DNA of 64,000 nt, taken from the NCBI GenBank assembly GCA_002633005.1, contig NMRA01000267.1, positions 126,001 through 190,000 of the forward strand. The letters are read 5' to 3'. Below, piece after piece: positions 57,101 to 64,000 of this stretch. The stretch comes from Phoronis australis. Its lineage: Eukaryota > Phoronida > Phoronidae. The notes under the pieces are model-generated. The model had not been told where the DNA came from, made no database searches, and saw only the letters and a list, made by a program, of their open reading frames with translations. A program made the position numbers and the translations under genes. Within the stretch, counting starts at the first letter, position 1, and each line of letters begins with the position of its first letter.

Positions 57101-60100
57101 ATAGATTACCTTTGATTTTCGTGATTGATTTTGTCAGTGGTTCTTGTTCAAATATATTGAATGCAGTTCAAGGTGTGGTGAAAGAGCCACGTTTCTATTG
57201 TGTTGTAGAGCTGTAAACTGATAATGGTTGGGATAATCTTTGGCAGCAGCTGATGTACATGTTTAGCAATCTAGATAATGTGATTTTTTACCAGAACTTC
57301 CAGCATTTGTTCTTTAAATTGACAGTGAATGATCATAATACTTGCAATGTGTTTTGCAAAACTATTCAGATGTGACATTTTAAACTTAATTCGTTTCATC
57401 AGTATTTAGGTGCCAAAAACAACAAGGGCTTAATCCTTAAGCTCATTAAGTCATGTCATAATATTCCTAACTTGATTTCCAAGTGGTGCCTGTTATTCAG
57501 GAGAGAAAACTAGTTCTCAAAATGCGGAACTCCTGAAAGTGACTACATGTTACGGGTTCATTTAGCATATGTAAGTGAAGAGACGTGTCTATTGCAGTGA
57601 CTATTTATATTGTTTGTTGTCCTTTAATTTTCTATTTTATTTTATTTCCTGTGACTTACCTTCTGCTAGCACATAGCTGTGTCCAGCAAAAAAACTTTGT
57701 GGCTGTGCGTGAATGTAAAATAAGTCAATATACCGTATACTGTAAGTTTCTCAAGGATTTTGTGCTCACCTGGGCCAAGCATAATACTCAAATGGACATA
57801 TACACAGTAGGAAGTACTTCAGAGTTGAGCTGAATATGTCAAATGTTAACAATTTGCAACATGACCCAAGTCAATTTCACTATTGTGTTGAACCCCACTG
57901 TCTGGTATTACACAATAGCTATTGTACGATGTTATGTAACATGCATCTTGCCCTATTGTGTAGTAGGTCAGCCAACTCAGCATTTGGTGAAGCTGTTTTC
58001 CCCAAGCATGTAACAACTTTGTGTAATCTCAGACCTCTAAACAAATTTTTTGATCTGATAACCTATCTATCAACAAAGTCACCTTCTCACAGTGGTACTG
58101 CTTCACACAATGCATTGGTTGACCACTTTTAAGAATGTGGAAACAGTTGATTCACACTTTAATGATCGAGCTCACAATGGAAAAAGTCAACATTGACTCA
58201 TTGTGTTCTGGAATTCAAAATTTCTTTGGATTTTGGTTTGCCATTCGTTTTTCTTCTATTTTTATATTTTTATTTTTAAAGACATATAGCTTTTAAAAAA
58301 TGTCTTATATTCTGTTTTTTTTTGCTTTCTATTTTTGTGAGCTAACTAAATTTTAAAACGAAAAAAATCATTTTGGCTAAACCTGGTTTCCCTCCCAGTC
58401 TTACAGCTGTTTCTTGTCTATTGCAGCCTTGGTATACAGTCAACAATATATTGGATGATCACTCCATATCTGAATCTCAAGCTATTTCAACAGAGACATC
58501 TATTGAACCACCTGATGAGGAAAAAATTTTAAATGCACGTTATCAGGTAAGCACCCATCTTGTAGACTAAAATAAAATTTGAAATTTTTTTAGTGTCTGA
58601 ACGTGGCTAATGCTGCAAAACTAAATTTTTGTTTATTTTGAACTGTGATATTTTAACCTACGATTTTCTGTATTTTTAGTCCAAGTTTTACTTTCCGTCG
58701 GAGTGCATTCTGTATGTATACATTAATTTCAGAAGTCTTTTGTTTTGCTGCTGATTCCTAATTTCTTATTGCAAGTACTTGGTCTTATTTGCAATTTGTC
58801 TGCTTTTTTATTAATATTACTTTTCATCTGTTTCTGTGGTAACCATTTATTAATATTTCTGTTGTAATATTATATTGTATATTCATTTGCCCAGAGGTGG
58901 TGTTATTAGTGTTCTCTAGTGTTCTAGGTACTTATTTGTGGTAAGAAATAAAAAGAAATAAATGGTGTGCTTCATCAGTCAATTCAGCTTTTATGCAGTT
59001 GATATTGTGTTGATGTGCAACTTGGAATTGTAGAGTGCATGGCTTAATGCTTTCATTGCAGAGTTTAGACTATGATCCGTGTGAAAATGTGTTGTACCAA
59101 AATGAGGCGAATGCATCCTCAACTGGGGTAAGTATTGTTGAATAAAAACTCATTCAGTTCACACTTTTATAGCTTTGAGTATTTTCACAGATTGTCTTTA
59201 CTTTTTGGTAGTTCTGGCTGGCTAACTTTTGCAGAATTGCTTGGAATATATTGGTTTTTCTGAAATCCTTTTGATTTGTACACTGTTTGGAGTGTTTTAG
59301 TCATCTGCCACATGATCTGTGAGAAAAGTACATGGTGAATCCAAATCGGTCTTTTTTCAATTAGCTCTGGTGCACATGACTTGAACAAGACGTATGAGAA
59401 CGAGTCATTTGCTCGTCTTTCATTCATTATGGGGTAGTCATACTTTTTCGATTTGTCAATCCTTTCAGGTTCACAGCACAAGAGATAACACGATTGATCA
59501 TGACCAACTCAAAGTGCAGCTAACAAATTAACCAAATGGATTTGATTATCTATCACTTTTTGTCTGATCTTGCTGTTTCAAAATCATAATATTAAAGCGC
59601 TAGTGTGGAACATCACCACCAACAGTGTATGAAGAAAATAATTAGATTTCTGTGTTCGACTGGTTGTCTTGATGGCTCAGTGGATAAGAACATTTGTACA
59701 AAATGCAGGCCTCTAGTTTGAGCTCCTGTTGGGACAGGAATCAGATTCCTGTCCCGATCCCTGCTCAAATAGAGAGCCCTGTGGTTATGTCACATTGTCC
59801 AACGTAGGACTCTGTTTTAAAAAATAATGAAAGCTAGTACAATAAATTTGCTTTTCATTGAGTATGGTTCACCCATCAGGATAATTTCTAAATGATTTCT
59901 CTTGATGAATTTTGTTTGCATAAAACAGGTTACAGCTTTGGTCCTTTAAGCTGCATCATGTGTAATATAATTATACTCTACCATGATCGAGTGTACTGTA
60001 AGATTTTTACAAGGTTGCAACATAGTGACAATGTGAGATTACCAGTTCATCATCATTGTTGTCATCACTGTCTCCATCATTACCATCATCATCTTTGTGG

Positions 60101-62398
60101 TTAATTTTTACCTTGATTCACCCATTGCAGTTCAGACTCTTGTCTGATGCCTTCATATTGTTATTCACTTTTGTAGAATGTAATAAAAATCCAAGTGCAA
60201 CGATGGGTGGTGATGTTCTTTGTCGGTGTACTCACAGCCCTGGTTGCCTTTGGCATTGACGTGGGAATAGAGACCTTGTCCTCATTAAAATACACAGTGG
60301 TGAAATACTGTATCCTTTTGAGCCATAGTGGTGTGCATATGATACCAGCTCACGTGCTCAGCTACATGTAACTTGTGGTAAATAGTTACTGTGCTCTTCA
60401 ATTTAGCTCACACTATAGCAGACATATTTTGTTTTATTTTATTTTATTTTGTCAAATTTGTCAACAGAAATTTAAAATTTGGATATCGTTACTTCATGGA
60501 TAGTTTATACTGTTGCAGCTATCATTAAATGAAACTTGAACAAAAATTTGGGGATTTTGATAATATAATCAGCGTTTGAAAAACTTCAGTTTCAGCAATT
60601 ATTTTAGTACTTGGTTCAACAGAAAAATAATTCCTACGGGTGATTGTTGACTCTGACTGATGGTCCATGGCCTCTACTCCATTACAAAGTTTATTTTGCT
60701 AGAAACATCAGTTAGGAAACGTGACAGTTTCTTGCATTTTGGATGTAGTTCTAGTTATAGCTGACTGTCTATATTGTCCAGATCATCCTCTTGTAAACAG
60801 GCAATTGGGATTGCTGCTAAAACCTGAGCTGGGAATTCAATTTCATCTTGGTTTTCAAAACCATTGACAAACTTAAATACCATATCTGGTCGATATAAGA
60901 CAAATTCAGATAAAATTTTGATTAAAAAACCTTTAAAATCCTGCACGTACATAGAAGCCTTTTACCAAGCTCCATATATTGTCTGGTCAATTTGTAACAG
61001 CTGGCTAAAGTACACACAGGGTGCAGTCAAACCCTTGACTCAGTTTGCATAGAGTCTAAATCCCAAAAGACTTCTTGAAAAGTTTAGCCTTTGCCAATTG
61101 TTGGTCAATGTTCAGAAACAAACATGGCTAATCCTTACAACAATAGTGGAAACACTGCATGACTATTTGTTGACCATGTGGAATCATTTCAGCATACGGA
61201 TTATCACCTTAACTCTTCATTACAGATATTGACAAGTGTATCAACTCCCACTGTTTATCAGTCCCTTTTGTTATATGGGTATTTTTCAACATCTGCTTTG
61301 TTACCATAGCTTCTATACTTGTTGCCTATGGAGAGGTAAGAGATTTTCAATTATTCCTAGGTTACAATAACAATTTTCAGCTTTAGGATCATGCCTCGTT
61401 ATTAGGATTTATTTTCTTAATTATTATTCAAGAGAAATGCCTTGGTCTTATTGAAAAATTTCTATTACTCCAAAAACAATACTTATTACGTTTTTATTGG
61501 CATTTTTAGCAAGAAGTTTTGCGCGAAGTGACTGAGGAATTGCCATATGTGGGCTAATTAGGTTAAGGTGAAATTGCAAAATTCTAAATGGCAATAAATC
61601 AGTAAGTTAATGGTGCTGGCTGCTCCTGAGCAATCAATGAACACTATTCTGTCAATGGTTTTATATAATTAGACACGCTAACTATTTATTAAAGTCTTCT
61701 GCATATACATTTTTGTTATTCTAGATATATTAGATCATACAAATAGTCCTATCAATGCTTTAGCAACACCAGAAAACACAGTTCAACACTTAAACACATG
61801 CATGTCTAATGATACATTAAATAGTGTTTTTGTAACATATTGCATCACCAATCAAAGAACTGTGGTTAAGAGTACTGGTAGTTCTGAAAATTTGCCATAC
61901 CGGTGGTATAAATATGTGTGTGTTGCCGGAACTAGAGTATATTGAATATCTGATGCAGGCAGGTGATGTTTGTAGCTGTTGGAATTATATTTAAGTAAGG
62001 ATTCTTGTGGTGGCGTGCACAAAAGTCCCATAATAAGCCTAATGATTCATTACATTTGATAATTTATAACTTCATTGTCTTCACAGGGATTCTTTCAACT
62101 TATTATAGGAACTGAATTTTACATTTTTTGTTGCCATTTGAAGTAGCCTGTGTATAGTGAAAACAAACCGTTCTATTCCAAAACATGAACCAAATGTTTT
62201 TCATTGGTGTTGCTGCATGGGACTTTGAATAAAATTTGTTTTTATTTCTTCTAGCCTGTAGCTGCTGGTAGTGGCATTCCGCAGATAAAATGTTATCTAA
62301 ACGGCGTTAAGATACCAAATGTGGTACGGCTAAAAACACTGGTGGTCAAAGCCCTTGGTGTTTTATTCTCTGTTTCTGGAGGCCTGGCTGTGGGAAAG
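51025..62398 (+). CDS. CLCN7: CLC-7 type chloride/proton exchanger, 5' part of gene
   Basis: Six exons (51025-51102, 58427-58546, 59062-59127, 60177-60309, 61226-61335, 62255-62398) give 218 codons in one frame, ending at the right part of the window. CLC-7 exchanges 2 Cl- for 1 H+ in lysosomal membranes with OSTM1. Visible: an ExxxLL sorting motif (ERSPLL) in the N-terminal tail; the [12 protein letters not shown] block; helix B ([20 protein letters not shown]); helix C region; and the chloride-coordinating [17 protein letters not shown]. Gln after GSGIP and the N-terminal blocks favour CLC-7 over CLC-6 or CLC-3/4/5. Exon 6 ends at GGLAVGK, so the gating Glu of GKEGP is on the next exon, beyond the window or missed in the repeats after 62399. 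Confidence 0.95.
51290..51510 (+). mobile_element. Non-LTR retrotransposon (LINE) reverse-transcriptase fragment
   Basis: A short frame reads [20 protein letters not shown] then VNKI, the motif A region of LINE reverse transcriptases ([11 protein letters not shown]). Neighbouring parts are out of frame or lost. A dead fragment in CLCN7 intron 1, CR1/L2-like at best guess. Confidence 0.85.
51655..52045 (-). repeat. CTCF-motif repeat family, CLCN7 intron copy
   Basis: Reverse-oriented monomers with 'CCTAAACCCCTTACAGGAT' and 'AAATTTGGCAGATAGGCATC'. CTCF-core-like sites CCACTAGGTGGCAC (51715-51728) and CCACTAGGGAGCAC (51864-51877). Confidence 0.8.
52330..52620 (+). repeat. Degenerate tandem repeat
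   Basis: Three or four imperfect units of about 75-90 bases with ACACAATTTTATGAGTACA, CCAAAATG.TTTGGGG and TACCCAG. Confidence 0.7.
52972..53461 (+). mobile_element. hAT-like non-autonomous element
   Basis: Left end CAGGGCTTGGAAT and right end (reverse) CAGGACTTGGAAT form terminal inverted repeats of hAT style. Flanks share TATAT but an exact 8-bp duplication is not preserved. Interior is homologous, inverted, to 37690-37913. Confidence 0.65.
53470..53856 (+). repeat. Degenerate GGCCCCTTAA-type repeat
   Basis: Loosely repeated blocks of GACCCCTTAAGA / GGGCCCCTAATTATGAAAGG at about 100-base spacing; it seems to resume after the transposon, at about 56405 (GGAGGCCCCTAAC). The host sequence of the 53857-56266 insertion. 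Confidence 0.5.
53857..56266. mobile_element. DNA transposon with inverted ends and subterminal GCCC arrays
   Basis: Left end TACCGTAATCGTTCGGGTTA and right end (reverse) TACCGTAATCGTTCAGGTTA are matching inverted repeats, possibly including a TA target duplication. Both ends carry arrays of TTAACCGCCCA and TTAAGCGCCC (53870-54035 and 56085-56250). The 2-kb interior has no recognised transposase, so it looks non-autonomous. It lies in CLCN7 intron 1. Confidence 0.85.
56267..58426. other. CLCN7 intron 1, right part
   Basis: AT-rich. Frames at 57585-57833 and 57836-58132 show no family match and no splice-bounded conserved block. No RNA gene or named repeat is recognised. Confidence 0.45.
58427..58546 (+). 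CDS. CLCN7: CLCN7 exon 2
   Basis: Acceptor TTGCAG, donor GTAAGC, 40 codons. Encodes [20 protein letters not shown], then [20 protein letters not shown]. The end matches human N-E-K-L-L-S-L-K-Y-E; the start is poorly conserved, so an additional small upstream exon is possible. Confidence 0.88.
59062..59127 (+). CDS. CLCN7: CLCN7 exon 3
   Basis: Twenty-two codons [20 protein letters not shown] then TG, between TTGCAG and GTAAGT. S-L-D-Y-D-x-x-E-N is the CLC-6/7 signature. Confidence 0.93.
59665..59835 (+). mobile_element. tRNA-derived SINE
   Basis: The head has a box A (ATGGCTCAGTGG, 59672-59683) and box B (AGTTTGAGCTCC, 59715-59726) 43 bases apart, as in a tRNA. TGTCTT at 59665 can pair with GGGACA at 59731, mimicking an acceptor stem. 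The anticodon arm is degenerate. An unrelated tail follows, ending in an A-rich stretch. In CLCN7 intron 3. Confidence 0.75.
59731..59755. repeat. Perfect 12-bp palindrome after the SINE head
   Basis: GGGACAGGAATC, one base, then GATTCCTGTCCC: a perfect inverted repeat starting exactly at the tRNA-like acceptor 3' strand. Confidence 0.85.
60177..60309 (+). CDS. CLCN7: CLCN7 exon 4, helix B
   Basis: Forty-four codons plus one base: [20 protein letters not shown] and [20 protein letters not shown]. One membrane helix. Matches R-W-x-I-x-x-L-I-G-I-L-T-G-L-V-A. Donor GTATCC is weak. Confidence 0.93.
61226..61335 (+). CDS. CLCN7: CLCN7 exon 5, helix C
   Basis: Thirty-six codons after a split Tyr: [20 protein letters not shown] and [16 protein letters not shown]. 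Hydrophobic membrane segment. Corresponds to human N-I-D-K-F ... V-A-F-I-E. Confidence 0.93.
62255..62398 (+). CDS. CLCN7: CLCN7 exon 6, GSGIP motif
   Basis: Forty-eight codons, phase 0 to 0: [48 protein letters not shown]. Almost identical to vertebrate CLC-7. Chloride is coordinated by the GSGIP Ser in the family. Confidence 0.97.
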
Positions 62399-62719
62399 GT
62401 AATATAAACTGTGTATCTTAGCATTCAAACTTTTTTTGAAAATATTTTTTTCAACATATTATAGTTTTGTCTGGAAGTCACTTAAACTAGATTCCTGCAC
62501 TTAGCTGCTCAGTAAAGGGGTCGTTAGTACCTGGTATTTTGTGTATTCTCATGCTGGGACTGTACAGGGTGACTCCCTGTTGAGTCATTAGATTTAACAG
62601 TGACTGGATAGAGTAAATAGGACATTGGATTTTTTATGCTTGATTGATGTCCGTGGAATCCAATAGATTGGCTTTCATTAACATGAGGATTCCCAGTTTG
62701 ATTGCCTTAACTGCCATTT

Positions 62720-64000
62720 TTATACACCCACATACCTATATATGGGTGCATATTGCCGTCATCTTTGTTTGGGCATCCGGCGTCTGTCATCCGGCGTTTG
62801 ACGTCAGCAGCTGTATCTCCTAAACCCCTCACAGGATCTTCATGAAATTTGGCAGATGGGTTCCTATGAAGTTGACGACAGATGGCGACGCATTTCGGAC
62901 GGATGCGACTACCAGTGTGCTCCCTAGTGGCAATTTTTATTTTTACGTTTACCTCTGAGTCTGTATCTTCATAAGTCCATGCAGATTTTTGTGAAATTTG
63001 GCACATGGGCATTTATTAGAGTGATGACACTATCCTCCTGTTTTCGGACGAATTCGAGGTATTTTGCACCACCCAGTGGCCATTTTTACTGTTTTCAAGT
63101 TTGTTTTTTGGTGTCCACCCCTCTATCAACCAAACCGCTCTAATGATGATTGTGAAAATTGACATGTAATGTTCTTACTATGAAGAGAAAAGCTGACGAT
63201 GATTTTCGGATGACTCTGGGTTTATCTCCTAAACACTTTGCAGGATCTTTACTAAATTTAAAAAGTGTATTTATAAGAAGTTGACAACGGAAGACGACGA
63301 CTTTCAGATAGATCTGTATACTGGTGTGCCCTCTAGTGACTATAGTTTTTTGCGTTTACCTCTGTATCTTCAAAGGTCCTCAACGGATTTTTATAAAATT
63401 TTGAATATAGGCATCTATTGGTGAGGTGACACTATCCTCCTGTTTTCGGAAGGATTCGAGGTATTTTGTGCCACCTAGTGGCCATTTTTGGTGTTTTTGA
63501 TTCTGTTTTTTGGCGTCCGCTCCTCAATCAAACAAACCATTCTAAGCATGATTGTGAAGCTTTGCATATATTTTCTGAGTGTGAAGAGGACGGTTGACGT
63601 GACTACTTCATTCACTATGATGCCTCTTATAGGCAGTTTTTTTGGCACCCATAGCTGTATGTCCAAAACCCACTGCAGGATCTTTACAAAATTTAGCAAG
63701 TGTATTAATATGAAGTTGAGAATAGACGATGATGAGTTTCAGACACATTTGACAAACGTTGTGCCCCCTAGTGGCAATTTCATTTTTTCAGTTTTCCTTC
63801 GTTTCTCTAAGTTCCTCGACAGATTTTTTTAAAAATTGGTAAGTAGCTTTCCATTAAAGAAACGATTGCATTTTTCCATTTTCGGATGGATTTGACGTAT
63901 TTTCGCCATCTGGTGGCAATTTTTTTGATACAAATAAACATCCCTAGAACCACACCATTTGGGGTGCATTCGTGGGTGCATTTCAATGCTCCCTGTTGCT
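62720..64000 (+). repeat. CTCF-motif repeat array, right edge
   Basis: At least four alternating half-units of about 250-300 bases: one with 'CAGGATCTT.A..AAATTT', the other with 'ACTATCCTCCTGTTTTCGGA'. CTCF-core-like sites at 62917-62930, 63066-63079, 63326-63339, 63468-63481, 63761-63774 and 63903-63916. Continues past the window. Confidence 0.85.

Noticed and set aside
57836-58132. 98-codon frame before CLCN7 exon 2
   Set aside because: No similarity to CLC-7 tails and no splice support; probably chance.
59665-59736. Functional tRNA gene
   Set aside because: Boxes A and B are present but the anticodon arm does not fold properly and a SINE-like tail follows.
1-64000. CRISPR array, operon or phage
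   Set aside because: Tandem repeats here lack regular spacer units, genes are intron-rich and encode animal proteins.

Overview
This window is animal nuclear DNA. It has split genes with GT-AG introns, long AT-rich non-coding stretches and many decayed transposons, and no bacterial-style gene layout. The protein matches are to metazoan families, and an uncharacterised CxxC family carried by one transposon is, from memory, common in marine invertebrates. A non-vertebrate deuterostome or another marine invertebrate is most likely. I cannot name the species.

Layout, left to right. (1) 800-9958 (+): the 3' half of a CDC2-like (LAMMER) protein kinase gene, CLK. It has the DFG, APE and LAMMER motifs and a pair of phase-locked alternative exons (7698-7785 and 8323-8413). 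(2) 9959-24237: mostly non-coding, with a decayed repeat field and one isolated terminal exon (16594-16760) encoding a CUE-like ubiquitin-binding fold. That exon is in phase with a cryptic donor in the last CLK exon. (3) 24238-28738 (+): a complete four-exon CDR2/CDR2L coiled-coil gene, about 429 aa. (4) 50769-30963 (-): a complete 17-exon POLR3E gene (RNA polymerase III subunit RPC5), about 682 aa, tail to tail with CDR2. (5) 51025-62398 (+) and beyond the right edge: the first six exons of a CLCN7-type lysosomal chloride/proton exchanger. It is head to head with POLR3E across a 255-bp shared promoter.

Three large tandem duplications (1227-5274, 12819-14783, 36971-41919) each have a single N exactly at the junction. 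They duplicate two CLK exons and two POLR3E exons. Including both copies would break the reading frame, so I read them as unmerged allelic contig ends rather than biology.

Gene relations: POLR3E and CDR2 are also convergent neighbours on human 16p12.2, so this looks like old microsynteny. The POLR3E/CLCN7 spacer holds an NRF1-like and an ETS-like site near POLR3E, and a perfect inverted pair of M-boxes (MITF/TFE class) 45 bp before the CLCN7 ATG, which suits a lysosomal gene.

Mobile DNA includes: a DNA transposon with long inverted repeats carrying a decayed CxxC gene (35963-36851); a 2.4-kb element with inverted ends and subterminal GCCC arrays (53857-56266); hAT-like elements; a LINE reverse-transcriptase remnant; a tRNA-derived SINE with a perfect adjacent palindrome; and a tandem repeat family whose monomers carry CTCF-core-like motifs.
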